A stretch of DNA of 64,000 bases, from positions 434,001 through 498,000 of the forward strand of contig NZ_CP009129.1 in the NCBI RefSeq assembly GCF_000785555.1. Direction: 5' to 3'. The notes beneath the pieces are model-generated. The model was given only the letters and a program-made list of their open reading frames with translations, was not told the DNA's origin and made no database searches. The stretch comes from Planococcus sp. PAMC 21323 (GTDB lineage: Bacteria; Bacillota; Bacilli; Bacillales_A; Planococcaceae). How positions within the stretch are numbered: the stretch's first letter is position 1; every line of letters begins with the position of its first letter. The translations under genes were made by a program, and so were the position numbers. Below, piece after piece: positions 50,370-58,975 of the stretch.

Positions 50370-50561
50370 TGTTTTCAACTCACTTTCTTTAAGACTTTTT
50401 TATTGCGAACTTTATAAAGATGAACAGCACGTTGCCTTTACGGATAGTGTAGTTCACCCCCTCAATAAAAGCAATAAACCAAAAGATTTGGTGGCAAGTG
50501 TATTCATGAAGAGAAACGAATTATGCTACGATAGCTGAATACAATAAAAGGGGTGTTTTTC

Positions 50562-51101
50562 ATGTTCATACATAAAATTGACGAAGACTTATCACTCAAA
50601 GTTTTGGAAATGCGAGATGCAGAACGGATTTTCAGCCTCACTGACGTATCGAGAGAGTACTTGAGAGAGTGGCTTCCGTGGCTTGATTTCACAACAAAAG
50701 TAGAAGACACAAGAGATTTTATTAAATCCGGTAGCAGTAATTTTGTTGAAGGAACATCCCTTGGAACAGCGATTTTATACAAAGGAGAAATTGTTGGAGT
50801 TGGAGGTTTTAACAGCATCAACTCCGCTAACAAAACGGCCTATATTGGCTATTGGCTCGGGCAAGAATATCAAGGGAAGGGCATCATGACCCGCGTTTCG
50901 AAAGCATTGACTGATTATGCATTGAAGGAACTCAAGTTAAACAAAGTCGAAATTCGGGCAGCCGCAGAAAATCATAAAAGCCGCAGTATTCCTGAGCGTC
51001 TAGGTTATAAAGAAGAAGGCACAATCCGCCGAGCCGAGTGGTTATACGACCATTACGTCGATCACGTTGTTTACGGCATGTTGGCCGAGGAATGGAAATA
51101 A
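50562..51101 (+). CDS. GNAT acetyltransferase, RimJ/RimL-like
   Basis: A 179-residue N-acetyltransferase of the ribosomal-protein-serine acetyltransferase type (B. subtilis YdaF/YjcK-like). It has the opening strand DEDLSLKVLEMRDAERIFSL, the SREYLREWLPWLD segment, GYWLGQEYQGKGIMT (acetyl-CoA binding, about 95-109) and the C-terminal NHKSRSIPERLGYKEEG. Target could be a ribosomal protein N-terminus, an antibiotic or another amine. The ATG at 50562 follows AAAAGGGG by eight to nine bases; the GTG at 50553 overlaps it. Single-gene unit with a strong terminator. Confidence 0.88.
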   Translation: MFIHKIDEDLSLKVLEMRDAERIFSLTDVSREYLREWLPWLDFTTKVEDTRDFIKSGSSNFVEGTSLGTAILYKGEIVGVGGFNSINSANKTAYIGYWLGQEYQGKGIMTRVSKALTDYALKELKLNKVEIRAAAENHKSRSIPERLGYKEEGTIRRAEWLYDHYVDHVVYGMLAEEWK

Positions 51102-51111
51102 AAAGAAATTT

Positions 51112-51147
51112 GAACAAAGCAGCAAACTCGCTGCTTTGTTTTTTTTG
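51112..51147 (+). terminator. Terminator after the GNAT gene
   Basis: AACAAAGCAGC and GCTGCTTTGTT form an 11-bp perfect stem with a 6-base loop, followed by T7. Confidence 0.93.
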
Positions 51148-51204
51148 AAATGAGCGTACAATACAAAGTAACAAGAGGATTTTATTCGACTGGAGGGAAT
51201 GTAC

Positions 51205-51930
51205 ATGAATAATGGCATCTCCATCAATAACCTTAGTAAAGCTTATGGTAAAACAGATGTACTTAGAAAAGTTGATTTACAAATTGCAGAAGGCGAAATT
51301 TTTGGTTTAATCGGACCATCGGGATCAGGAAAAACAACCTTGGTCAAGATGATTGTCGGGATTGAATCCTCGACAAATGGGACAGTTGAGGTACTGGGCA
51401 AAAGAGTACCTAATTTGAAACTGCTTCAAAATATCGGCTATATGGCTCAAGAAGACGCCTTGTATCCCGAATTAACGGGCAAAGAAAATCTAAGTTTTTT
51501 TGCATCGCTATACAAAATGAAAAAATCAGATTTGAAAAAACGTATCGCATACGCTGCCAATTTGGTTGAGTTGACTGATGAACTTGGGAAAAAAGTGGCA
51601 GCTTATTCAGGTGGCATGAAGCGGCGCTTGTCTTTAGCAATTGCATTAGTCCACGACCCACAAATTCTAATTTTGGATGAGCCGACTGTCGGTATTGACC
51701 CTGAACTTCGTATCTCCATTTGGCGTGAATTGATGACGCTAAAAAATGAGCAAGGGAAGACGATTATCATAACCACTCACGTAATGGACGAGGCAGAAAA
51801 ATGCGACCGTATTGCTATGGTGCGTGAAGGTGGGATTTTAGCGACTGGGACACCAAATGAGCTAAAAACTACCTATCGTGCAGCTAATTTAGAAGAAGTC
51901 TTTCTGCAAGCAGGGAGGGTTGCACGATGA
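51205..51930 (+). CDS. ABC-2 type exporter, ATP-binding subunit
   Basis: A 241-residue ATPase: Walker A GPSGSGKTT (about 35-43), Q-loop near YMAQED, signature YSGGMKRRLSL (about 135-145) and Walker B ILILDEPTVGID (about 154-165), with the H-loop His in TTHVMDEAE. It pairs with the permease that overlaps its stop codon by 4 bases. Similar pairs export drugs, lipids or peptides. The ATG at 51205 is seven bases after GGAGGG. Confidence 0.93.
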   Translation: MNNGISINNLSKAYGKTDVLRKVDLQIAEGEIFGLIGPSGSGKTTLVKMIVGIESSTNGTVEVLGKRVPNLKLLQNIGYMAQEDALYPELTGKENLSFFASLYKMKKSDLKKRIAYAANLVELTDELGKKVAAYSGGMKRRLSLAIALVHDPQILILDEPTVGIDPELRISIWRELMTLKNEQGKTIIITTHVMDEAEKCDRIAMVREGGILATGTPNELKTTYRAANLEEVFLQAGRVAR

Positions 51931-52946
51931 GAACTTTGGCACTGATTAAACGGATTATGTTGCAATTGCTTCGTGATAAACGGACAATGGCTTTATTGTT
52001 TTTTGCTCCTTTAATTGTGTTGACCTTAATGTATTTTTTCTTTAATGGCGAATCAGAAGACCCAAGATTAGCAGTCGTTGGAGGAAATGAACCGCTCCTT
52101 ACTGCGATGGAGGATGCATCAATTGATGTAATTTCTTACGATGCAGCCGACAATCAAACTATTGTTTCGGACAATTTAGCAGGCTTATTAGAAATAAAAG
52201 ACGGTAGTTTCCGAATAGTATTAGAAAATAACGATCCAAGCACATCGCGTGCATTACTAATGAAAATTACGCAAATCGCAGCGATGCAAGGTGGAGAAAG
52301 CGCTCCAAGCATAGAAACAGAATATGTTTTTGGAGATAAAGATACCGCATTTTTTGACGTACTCGGACCCGTACTCGTAGGCTTTTTCGTGTTTTTCTTT
52401 GTTTTTCTCATTTCAGGAATTGGGTTGTTAAAAGAACGCGTGTCGGGAACGCTCGAACGGTTGTTAGCAACGCCGATTCGTCGCTGGGAAATCGTTTTGG
52501 CTTATTTAACAGGCTTCGGTATTTTCGCCATTATCCAAACCGTTATCGTAGTATTTTACTCGATACAAGTATTGGATATGGTGATGATTGGTCAAGTATG
52601 GCATGTGATTATTGTCAACTTAATGCTGGCATTAGTGGCGTTATCGCTAGGGATTTTACTATCAACATTCGCATCATCTGAATTCCAAATGGTTCAATTT
52701 ATCCCAATAGTCGTCATTCCACAAATCTTTTTTGCCGGTATTATTCCACTTGAAGGGATGGCGGATTGGCTACAAAATCTCAGCCGCATCATGCCGCTAT
52801 ATTACGCAGCCGATGCCCTAAAAGCGATCATGTATAGAGGAGAAGGGCTAGCGGATATCTCGAGTAATTTATTGGCACTTGCTGCATTTGCAGTCGTGTT
52901 TATCTTTATGAACATCTTCGCTTTAAAGCGCTATCGAAAATTATAA
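51927..52946 (+). CDS. ABC-2 type exporter, permease subunit
   Basis: A 339-residue permease: one N-terminal membrane helix (about 18-36), an extracellular loop of about 120 residues, and five helices in the C-terminal half, the standard type-V (YhgE/YhfA-like DrrB/NatB) layout. LLKERVSGTLERLLATPIRRWEI, the conserved cytoplasmic coupling segment of ABC-2 permeases, lies near 168-190. The start ATGA overlaps the ATPase stop. Function with the upstream ATPase as an exporter is clear; the substrate is unknown and no regulator adjoins. Confidence 0.9.
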   Translation: MRTLALIKRIMLQLLRDKRTMALLFFAPLIVLTLMYFFFNGESEDPRLAVVGGNEPLLTAMEDASIDVISYDAADNQTIVSDNLAGLLEIKDGSFRIVLENNDPSTSRALLMKITQIAAMQGGESAPSIETEYVFGDKDTAFFDVLGPVLVGFFVFFFVFLISGIGLLKERVSGTLERLLATPIRRWEIVLAYLTGFGIFAIIQTVIVVFYSIQVLDMVMIGQVWHVIIVNLMLALVALSLGILLSTFASSEFQMVQFIPIVVIPQIFFAGIIPLEGMADWLQNLSRIMPLYYAADALKAIMYRGEGLADISSNLLALAAFAVVFIFMNIFALKRYRKL

Positions 52947-52957
52947 TAAAGTATTTT

Positions 52958-52986
52958 AGCTGTCTGCTTTTATGGGCAGCTTTTTC
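52958..52986 (+). terminator. Terminator after the ABC exporter
   Basis: AGCTGTC and GGGCAGCT pair (one G-T or mismatch) across a T-rich loop, followed by T5. Moderate strength. It precedes array E. Confidence 0.65.
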
Positions 52987-53006
52987 TATGGGGTTTAGGG
53001 GGTAGC

Positions 53007-53028
53007 GCAGTTCGCGTATGCGAACTGC
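53007..53028. other. Perfect GC-rich hairpin between exporter and array E
   Basis: GCAGTTCGC and GCGAACTGC pair perfectly around GTAT. There is no T-run, so it is not a terminator; it could be a protein-binding palindrome. Confidence 0.5.
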
Positions 53029-53051
53029 TAGGCATTGTAAGGGGGGTGGTT

Positions 53052-53237
53052 TTGTGGAAAGATGTTGTGAAATTTTCTATGCGTGTAAAGAGTGGAAAAG
53101 TTCATGTAAAGAGTTCAAAAATTCATGTAAGAGAGCTAAAATTTCGTGTAAAAGCCGCAAAAGTTGCTGTAAAAATCTCAACCCATGAAAATGGTCGAAA
53201 ACCTCATTTAACATCAGCAAACCTACTCAACTCATAA
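53052..53237 (+). repeat. Array E: TGTAA motif every 21 bp, with an open frame through it
   Basis: TGTAA starts at 53084, 53105, 53126, 53147 and 53168, exactly 21 bp apart, mostly inside TTCATGTAAAGAG. Because 21 is a multiple of three, the frame from a TTG at 53052 (just after a G-rich stretch that could serve as a ribosome site) stays open for 61 codons and encodes a seven-residue repeat of the type x-x-V-K-x-x-K. I list it as a repeat rather than a gene because the same 20-21-bp architecture occurs in non-coding arrays A-D, and because the peptide is only alternating Lys/Val. A real small basic repeat protein is not excluded. Confidence 0.75.
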
Positions 53238-53345
53238 CAAGAAAACAAATTTCCGACTCTCCGACTACCTCTATCGTGTGACTTTTGATAAAATTAACGA
53301 GCAGGCGAATTTTAGCCACAGACAGTATCTAAAGGAGAGAACATA

Positions 53346-53630
53346 ATGAAATACTTTTTAGTTGGAACAGCGATTGCGTTAATCGGCGTGTTAGTGGCGT
53401 ATTTACTAAATGATTGGTCATTGGTTTACATGATCAGCGGCATTGTTGCTGGTGTTGCATTGATATGGGGCGTTTTGGCATTGGGCACGGGTAAAAACAA
53501 ATCGACAAGAACGACAAGTTCAGAAAAGCGTCGCGAAAAGCAACAGCGCGTGACGAAAATGAAAAACGCAGTGATGGTGGCTGTGCCGAATATACTTGCG
53601 GTAATCGTCAACTTAGCGGTGATTTCATAA
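53346..53630 (+). CDS. Small membrane protein, DUF5316-like
   Basis: The 94-residue product has two N-terminal membrane helices (about 3-20 and 28-47), a basic cytoplasmic loop rich in Lys/Arg/Ser/Thr (50-72) and a third hydrophobic stretch (75-93). I associate it with the DUF5316 family of small Bacillales membrane proteins; no function is known. AAAGGAGAG lies seven bases before the ATG. The methyltransferase gene starts 17 bases after its stop, so the two are probably co-transcribed. Confidence 0.7.
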   Translation: MKYFLVGTAIALIGVLVAYLLNDWSLVYMISGIVAGVALIWGVLALGTGKNKSTRTTSSEKRREKQQRVTKMKNAVMVAVPNILAVIVNLAVIS

Positions 53631-53647
53631 AAAGATGGGGTGAGGCG

Positions 53648-54400
53648 TTGTTAGGGTATTACAGCAAGTTGTCGTCGGAAGTGTACGATCTCGATAAGCC
53701 AATTGGCAGTTCGTTCGGAGATATTGAATATTACTTGGAGCGGCTCGGTTCATGCAAAGGTCGCATTTTGGAACCAGCAACTGGAACTGGTCGTTTACTT
53801 GTGCCATTGCTTGAAAAAGGGTTCGAAGTAGACGGTTTTGATGTATCCGAGGAAATGCTGACGGTGTGTCGTACCAATTGTGAAAAACACGGATTCTATC
53901 CAAATTTATTTCATGCAAAAATGGAGTCGTTTTCGGTTGATAGAACATATGGGGCCATTGTGATTCCGACTGGGACATTTCTGTTGCTCGATGAGCGTGA
54001 AAAATCGCTTAAAGCGCTTCAGAATTTCTACAATCATTTGGAAACAGGGGGACGGTTAATTGTCGACTTGGATGTGCCAGCAGGTGTCGAACTGGAGAAA
54101 ACTTCTACACGCACGTGGCAAGCGCTCAATGGTGATACGTTAACCGTCGAAAGTAAGAAAATCAAAGTGGATTGGATTCACCAAACCTTTGTTTCACAAG
54201 GACGTTATGAACGTTGGCGCGAAGGGAAGTTGATCGAAACTGAACTCGAACGTTATCCAATGCGTTGGTACGGCGTTGAAGAATTCCGTACCATTTTAGA
54301 AAACATAGGATTTCAAAAAATCCACATTTCATCTGGCTATCAATTTGATCAATACCCCGAAAATGCAAACTCCATCATTACTTTTGAAGCGACAAAATAA
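53648..54400 (+). CDS. Class I SAM-dependent methyltransferase
   Basis: A 250-residue cytoplasmic methyltransferase with the Rossmann-like SAM site: motif I ILEPATGTGRLLVPL (about 39-53), motif II acidic residue in VDGFDVSEEML (about 60-70) and motif III-like YGAIVIPTGTFLLLD. The C-terminal half has strands and a Trp/Tyr-rich segment, with TELERYPMRWYGVEEF. Substrate unknown; relatives include small-molecule methyltransferases of the YrrM/YxbB sort. The TTG at 53648 gives the standard N-terminus LGYYSKLSSEVYDL; GGGGTGAGG lies just upstream. Second gene of a two-gene unit. Confidence 0.87.
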   Translation: MLGYYSKLSSEVYDLDKPIGSSFGDIEYYLERLGSCKGRILEPATGTGRLLVPLLEKGFEVDGFDVSEEMLTVCRTNCEKHGFYPNLFHAKMESFSVDRTYGAIVIPTGTFLLLDEREKSLKALQNFYNHLETGGRLIVDLDVPAGVELEKTSTRTWQALNGDTLTVESKKIKVDWIHQTFVSQGRYERWREGKLIETELERYPMRWYGVEEFRTILENIGFQKIHISSGYQFDQYPENANSIITFEATK

Positions 54401-54436
54401 GAAAACCGAGGCGGAAATCTGCCTCGGTTTTCTTAT
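54397..54436. terminator. Bidirectional terminator after the methyltransferase gene
   Basis: A 16-bp perfect stem starting ATAAGAAAACCGAGGC with its complement and an 8-base loop; it serves the converging DUF1801 gene too. Confidence 0.93.
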
Positions 54437-54437
54437 T

Positions 54438-54794
54438 TTATTTTCGGTTTAATTCCACCGCATCCCAAATCAATAGCTTCAGCTCGTCGCTCTTAATCTC
54501 ATCAGTTCTATTCAAGCGGACGTGACGCATTTTTTTGCCGTCACCTTCGAGTAAATTAGATTCGTCGCGAAGTTCAGCACCGCGGTAAAAGCCGAAATTG
54601 ACATGACCTTTGGCCGTTTGCATATAGCAGACGAGACCTTCTTTTGCATAACTAGGCTTGTCCCATTTAAAGCCTTCGTCCATTTCTGGATAAGCTTCGA
54701 ATACCAATGTGCGAAGTTCTGAGACGATGTCTTGCACCGGATTTTCTAGTCTTTCAATAAATTCATCTACTTGCGGATCTTTTACTGGATGCAT
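54438..54794 (-). CDS. DUF1801 domain protein (YdhG-like)
   Basis: The 118-residue product belongs to the DUF1801 (YdhG) family, whose fold resembles iron chaperone frataxin-like proteins; some are named iron chaperones without firm evidence. It has VDEFIERLENPVQDIVSELRTLV (about 9-31), EGFKWDKPSYA, and a C-terminal MRHVRL segment, all typical. No metal-binding cluster stands out. The ATG at 54794, about eight bases after AAGGGGAGA, gives the family N-terminus; the ORF upstream of it is not conserved-looking. Single-gene unit. Confidence 0.83.
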   Translation of the reverse strand: MHPVKDPQVDEFIERLENPVQDIVSELRTLVFEAYPEMDEGFKWDKPSYAKEGLVCYMQTAKGHVNFGFYRGAELRDESNLLEGDGKKMRHVRLNRTDEIKSDELKLLIWDAVELNRK

Positions 54795-54845
54795 AGACGG
54801 TCTCCCCTTAATTCGTTTTGGATGATACGAGTAAAAATTGTACAT

Positions 54846-55261
54846 CGTGCTCCGTTAAGTTAAACCAATAATGTCGTTTGCGTGCATCGAACATGATAAA
54901 CTTTTTTCCTGTTCCTAAATATACCAACATTTACGAAGAAGGCTTTCTTTACCAAATCTTCTGACTCTATCATACCGTACATCAGTTAGAATTAAAATTT
55001 AAGCAGTAAGTTGACAGAATATTGGTCGGCAATTAAATCAATCCTATAAGTGACAACTTCGGACTAAGATAGGCTTCTAGTGGAAAAAGGATTAGCAAGA
55101 TTACAGTTTAAATTTAAAATTACCCTATTCTTACACCTAAATTTTTTTGGTTTTTACAAATATTTTTCGAGCCTTTTTCAGAAGCAAGAGTTCTAAAGAA
55201 ATATGAATTACTTTTCCAAAAAACTCGCTTTTTTATAATTTATTTGTATAATGATGGAAAG
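54846..55261. other. Gene-free AT-rich interval
   Basis: No ORF with a ribosome site, repeat array or hairpin of note was found in these 416 bases. A TTGACA at 55011-55016 has a poor partner (TAAATC at 17 bp) and nothing downstream on the plus strand to express. AT content rises after 55100. Regulatory or degenerate DNA; nothing more can be supported. Confidence 0.5.
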
Positions 55262-55264
55262 TGA

Positions 55265-55300
55265 AATAAAAGCAACGCGTGAAAGCGCGTTGCTTTTATT
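55265..55300 (-). terminator. Terminator of the sugar acetyltransferase gene
   Basis: AATAAAAGCAACGCG and CGCGTTGCTTTTATT form a 15-bp stem with a 6-base loop; on the minus strand a T-rich arm ends it. Confidence 0.88.
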
Positions 55301-55856
55301 CTTCAACTTGTTTAATTAGTCGAGCGGGGTTACCGCCTACTAAGGTATTAGGGAGAACATCTTGTGTAACTACGGCCCCCGCCGCAATAATCGCATTGTT
55401 GCCAATCGTGACACCCGGGGTAATAATGGCGCGACCGCCAATCCATACGTTGTCACCAATTATGACTGGCTTGCCAAATTCTTTGCCAGAATTTCGCGCA
55501 GCAGCATTTAGCGGATGAGTCGCTGTGTAAATATGAACTCCGGGAGAAATCATGCAGTTATCCCCAATGCGGATTTCGCATACATCGAGAAATACGCAGT
55601 CAAAATTAGCATAAAAATTATTGCCAACGTGAATATTAAATCCATAATCACAGCGAATCGTTGGTTCGACGTGAATATTGTCTCCGGTTGAGCCAAGTAA
55701 TTTTTTCAGCAAATCGCTGCGATCTTGACCGTCCATTTCGGTTGTATCATTAAATAGTCGGCTAAGACGGCGAGCATTCATGCGTTTTTGGCGTAGTTCT
55801 GAATCGTGCGGATCGTACATTTCACCAGCGAGCATTTTTTCTTTTTCCGTTAACAT
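55296..55856 (-). CDS. maa: Maltose/galactoside O-acetyltransferase family protein
   Basis: A 186-residue hexapeptide-repeat acetyltransferase of the Maa/LacA type that transfers acetyl from acetyl-CoA to sugars. It has the N-terminal [16 protein letters not shown] (about 8-23), the catalytic His in [11 protein letters not shown] (near 112-121), and left-handed beta-helix repeats such as [20 protein letters not shown] (133-152). GGGGAGG precedes the ATG by seven bases. It is unlinked to the maltodextrin genes 1 kb away but may serve to detoxify excess sugar. Symbol by family similarity. Confidence 0.92.
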   Translation of the reverse strand: MLTEKEKMLAGEMYDPHDSELRQKRMNARRLSRLFNDTTEMDGQDRSDLLKKLLGSTGDNIHVEPTIRCDYGFNIHVGNNFYANFDCVFLDVCEIRIGDNCMISPGVHIYTATHPLNAAARNSGKEFGKPVIIGDNVWIGGRAIITPGVTIGNNAIIAAGAVVTQDVLPNTLVGGNPARLIKQVEE

Positions 55857-55970
55857 TCGTTAACCTCCCCGAAAAATTATGGTAAATCGATTGTATCATA
55901 GCTAATTTCAAAAATATTTAGTAAACTTATGGAATATTCTTTATAATAGAGAGAGACTGGAGTGAATTTT

Positions 55971-56612
55971 ATGAAATCAATTAACAACAAAGTCATAGGT
56001 TACAAGGGGATTGAAGTTCCTTATACCGTGATGCTAACTGAAGACTACACAAAAAAATTGGCGATTTTCTTGCCAGGTGCTGGATATACAACAAAAAGTC
56101 CACTTTTCCATTTCGCCGAAGAAATTTTCTTGAACGCAAATTACAATGTGTTGCGTGTGAATTACCAATACACGGATAAAGCTTATGACGACTTTACCAT
56201 GACTGAACTGAATAAGGCGATTGTCCACGACGTGCGCCAAGTAATTAGCGAAGCGCTCAAAGGAAGAAATTATCAAGACTTTTACTTAGTCGGCAAATCG
56301 CTTGGTACGATTGCGATGGGGTCTGAAATGCTGCGCCCAGAATTTAGCGATGCTAAAGCTGTATGGGTAACACCATTATTAAATCAAGAACAGGTTCTCA
56401 ATACGATGGTCAACAGCAAAAACGAAGCATTATGCTATATTGGCGACAAAGATCGCTATTACTCAGCAGGTGCGTTCGAGTTGCTGAAAGAAAACCCGAA
56501 TTTGAAATCAACATTATTACCGGAAATTAACCACCGCTTGGATTGCCAAAACGATCCACTCAAATCCATCGATGCTTTAAAACAAATCATTGCAGGAATT
56601 AAAGAGTTTTAA
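55971..56612 (+). CDS. Alpha/beta-hydrolase family protein
   Basis: The 213-residue product has the alpha/beta-hydrolase fold. The oxyanion/strand-3 segment LAIFLPGAGYTTKSP lies near 30-44, the nucleophile elbow GKSLGT near 111-116 (Ser113), an acid in CYIGDKDRYYS (about 163-173) and the catalytic His in EINHRLD (near 189-195). Substrate unknown; resembles small serine hydrolases of the YqiA/dienelactone hydrolase type. The ATG at 55971 follows GGAG by about seven bases. A weak hairpin with T7 follows the stop (about 56618-56642). Confidence 0.82.
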   Translation: MKSINNKVIGYKGIEVPYTVMLTEDYTKKLAIFLPGAGYTTKSPLFHFAEEIFLNANYNVLRVNYQYTDKAYDDFTMTELNKAIVHDVRQVISEALKGRNYQDFYLVGKSLGTIAMGSEMLRPEFSDAKAVWVTPLLNQEQVLNTMVNSKNEALCYIGDKDRYYSAGAFELLKENPNLKSTLLPEINHRLDCQNDPLKSIDALKQIIAGIKEF

Positions 56613-56675
56613 CAACTAGCTGCCCTTGTGGTGGCTTTTTTTATAGAGTAATTGCCACATCCTTTATTCAAATAG

Positions 56676-56702
56676 AAAAACCACCGAGAAACACTCGGTG
56701 GC
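56676..56702 (-). terminator. Terminator of msmX
   Basis: CCACCGAG (56681-56688) and CTCGGTGG (56694-56701) pair around a 5-base loop, with T5 on the minus strand. Confidence 0.85.
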
Positions 56703-56734
56703 AAACTATAATCTATTTAGATGGGCAATCTCAA

Positions 56735-57832
56735 TTAACGAATGCGTAATTCAGAATCGCCATCAAAGAAATGGGCTTTATTCATGTCAAAAGCAAGTTC
56801 AATTGTCGATTCTGCTTCAACATTAAAGCGTGAATCGACACGTGCAACGAAATCTTGGTCATCGATTTTTGAGTAAAGGATAATTTCTGCACCCATCAAT
56901 TCAGCAACATCGATATAAGCTTGAAGCTTTGTATGTGGCGAGTGTTCCAAGAATAACGGCTCATCGTGAATGTCTTCAGGACGAACGCCGAGAACTAGGT
57001 TTTTGTTTTCATAGCCTTGGTCTTGAAGCATTTTAAGTTTGTTTTCTGGAATAAGCACTTTGGAATCGCCCATTACAAAATGGCTACCAACTAATTTTCC
57101 TTGTAAGAAGTTCATAGAAGGCGAACCGATAAATCCACCAACAAACATGTTTTCTGGTAAGTCGTACACTTCTTTTGGTGTACCGACTTGTTGAATAAAT
57201 CCATCTTTCATTACCACTAAACGCGTTGCCATTGTCATGGCTTCAGTTTGGTCATGTGTTACGTATACAGTCGTTGTTTGCAAGCGACGGTGTAATTTCT
57301 GGATTTCTGCGCGCATTTGCACGCGAAGTTTAGCGTCAAGGTTTGATAACGGCTCATCCATTAAAAAGACTTTAGCATCACGGACAATCGCACGACCTAA
57401 AGCAACACGTTGACGTTGACCGCCTGATAGCGCTTTTGGTTTCCGGTTTAAGTAATCGTCTAATCCTAAAATTTTTGAAGCGTTCGCAACACGCGCTTTA
57501 ATTTCATCTTTTTTCATTTTACGTAGTTTTAAACTAAACGCCATGTTTTCATAAACAGTCATATGCGGGTACAGTGCGTAGTTTTGGAAAACCATTGCGA
57601 TGTCGCGATCTTTTGGCGATACGTCGTTAACACGCTTGTCACCGATAAACAAGTCGCCATCTGTAATATCTTCTAATCCTGCGATCATGCGAAGTGTTGT
57701 AGATTTACCGCAACCTGAAGGTCCAACCAATACTAGAAACTCTTTGTCGCGAATTTCTAAGTTAAAGTCTTGAACCGAAACTACACCTTTTTCATATTCT
57801 TTTTTAATATTTACTAATGTTAAGCCTGTCAT
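56735..57832 (-). CDS. msmX: Sugar ABC transporter ATPase MsmX/UgpC type
   Basis: MsmX energises several carbohydrate importers in Bacilli, including maltodextrin systems that lack their own ATPase. The 365-residue product has Walker [10 protein letters not shown] (37-45), signature [14 protein letters not shown] (about 134-147), Walker [15 protein letters not shown] (about 154-167), His-loop THDQTEA, and a C-terminal OB-fold regulatory domain (about 240-365, with GVRPEDI). GGGGGAAA precedes the ATG. A binding protein and a permease without ATPase are encoded at 61.7-64 kb, which suits this multitask ATPase. Transcribed alone, divergently from them. Confidence 0.95.
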   Translation of the reverse strand: MTGLTLVNIKKEYEKGVVSVQDFNLEIRDKEFLVLVGPSGCGKSTTLRMIAGLEDITDGDLFIGDKRVNDVSPKDRDIAMVFQNYALYPHMTVYENMAFSLKLRKMKKDEIKARVANASKILGLDDYLNRKPKALSGGQRQRVALGRAIVRDAKVFLMDEPLSNLDAKLRVQMRAEIQKLHRRLQTTTVYVTHDQTEAMTMATRLVVMKDGFIQQVGTPKEVYDLPENMFVGGFIGSPSMNFLQGKLVGSHFVMGDSKVLIPENKLKMLQDQGYENKNLVLGVRPEDIHDEPLFLEHSPHTKLQAYIDVAELMGAEIILYSKIDDQDFVARVDSRFNVEAESTIELAFDMNKAHFFDGDSELRIR

Positions 57833-57939
57833 GTGGTTTCCCCCGATAATCTCATTGTCATTGCTAACAGCTTAACTGAATGACGATGGAGAAGAAATAT
57901 CAAAATTGCCTAAAAAATCAAATCTATTTTTGTGCACAT

Positions 57940-58830
57940 TTACTTTTTGATCAATATCGCTAAGTATACAGCCATTGCCTCATGGAATTTCCGAACATCG
58001 ATGCCAGTGTTTTCATAAAAGCGGTCGAAGCGGTATTGCAAGCTATTGCGATGCATATGCAAAGCTTTTGCGGTTTCTGAGATATTTAAGTTATTGCGAA
58101 CAAAAACTTCAAACATCTTCATCGTTTCTCCATCATTAATATAATCTTGCAAAACCGATTGCTTTATCTCATTCCGAAGTGGCTCTGGTGTTTGGTCGAT
58201 CAATAAATACGGAACTGCATCGGTATAACGGATGACGGTTTTATTCGAATACCGACTGACCGTTTTTGCGCCATCTACCATTGCTCGGTAATGAGTAGAG
58301 GCACCGTCTAAACTCGTACGAAGTGGGCCGACGAAAAAGTGGATGTTAATATATAAATCGCTCATCAACACATCGATAATTTCTTCGTAAGAGATGGGGC
58401 CGTCCTCTTTGGTGACGTATTCGACCAATATTCCTTGATGGTCGTTTTCCCACAAAATGGGCACAGTCTGCGCATAAAAATCATCAACCGCTTGTTTAAA
58501 CGCTGCAGGGCTAATCTGTTTTTCTTGAATGGAAAAATGAACAAAGCGATACGAAGAAACTGATGGAAATGCATCAGAGTCAATCGAGTCAGTAGCATCT
58601 ACTGCAGCTAACCACTTTTTTTCTTCGTCCGTTTGCATTGGAAACGAAGGGTTATACGGCGTCAAGAGTGCTGCCAACAAAGACAAATCTCTTGGAGCAA
58701 GTTCTGTTTCATGAATGCCGACAATGACGCCGTCAGACAATGAAAACCATTTATATGCTGAATCTGAAGAAAGCTTGCTTTGGTCAAGTAATTGAAGCGA
58801 AGGGTAAAGTTTTTTTAGTTGATCGATCAT
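57940..58830 (-). CDS. PucR/CdaR-type helix-turn-helix regulator
   Basis: A 296-residue regulator with a C-terminal PucR-type helix-turn-helix (about 235-295: NNLNISETAKALHMHRNSLQYR is its core, cited here as SETAKALHMHRNSLQYR) and an N-terminal domain of about 220 residues without recognised motif. In relatives such as CdaR the sensing domain binds a carboxylic or sugar acid. It sits divergent from the alpha-glucosidase gene, with a 140-bp shared region, and is probably the local regulator of maltodextrin use; this is inference. AGAGG precedes the ATG. A -10-like TATAAT lies on the minus strand at 58889-58884. Confidence 0.8.
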   Translation of the reverse strand: MIDQLKKLYPSLQLLDQSKLSSDSAYKWFSLSDGVIVGIHETELAPRDLSLLAALLTPYNPSFPMQTDEEKKWLAAVDATDSIDSDAFPSVSSYRFVHFSIQEKQISPAAFKQAVDDFYAQTVPILWENDHQGILVEYVTKEDGPISYEEIIDVLMSDLYINIHFFVGPLRTSLDGASTHYRAMVDGAKTVSRYSNKTVIRYTDAVPYLLIDQTPEPLRNEIKQSVLQDYINDGETMKMFEVFVRNNLNISETAKALHMHRNSLQYRFDRFYENTGIDVRKFHEAMAVYLAILIKK

Positions 58831-58907
58831 CGAATACCTCTTTTCGCAAATTTTGGTGTTCTGAAGAGTTGCATAATTTATTCATTATACAATAAAAAAT
58901 TAAGGAG

Positions 58908-58935
58908 TTGGCAAAACAGCGGATTCATGTATGAT
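58908..58935 (+). promoter_or_regulatory. Promoter of the alpha-glucosidase gene
   Basis: TTGGCA (58908-58913), 16 bp, TATGAT (58930-58935). It lies close to the divergent promoter region of the PucR-type regulator, so one bound regulator could affect both. Confidence 0.65.
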
Positions 58936-58975
58936 GTTAGAATAGTATTCACTTTACGAGAAAAGGGGCGTCTTG

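Noticed and set aside
55011-55039. Promoter in the interval 54846-55261
   Set aside because: TTGACA has only TAAATC at 17 bp, and no gene or RNA can be assigned downstream on that strand.
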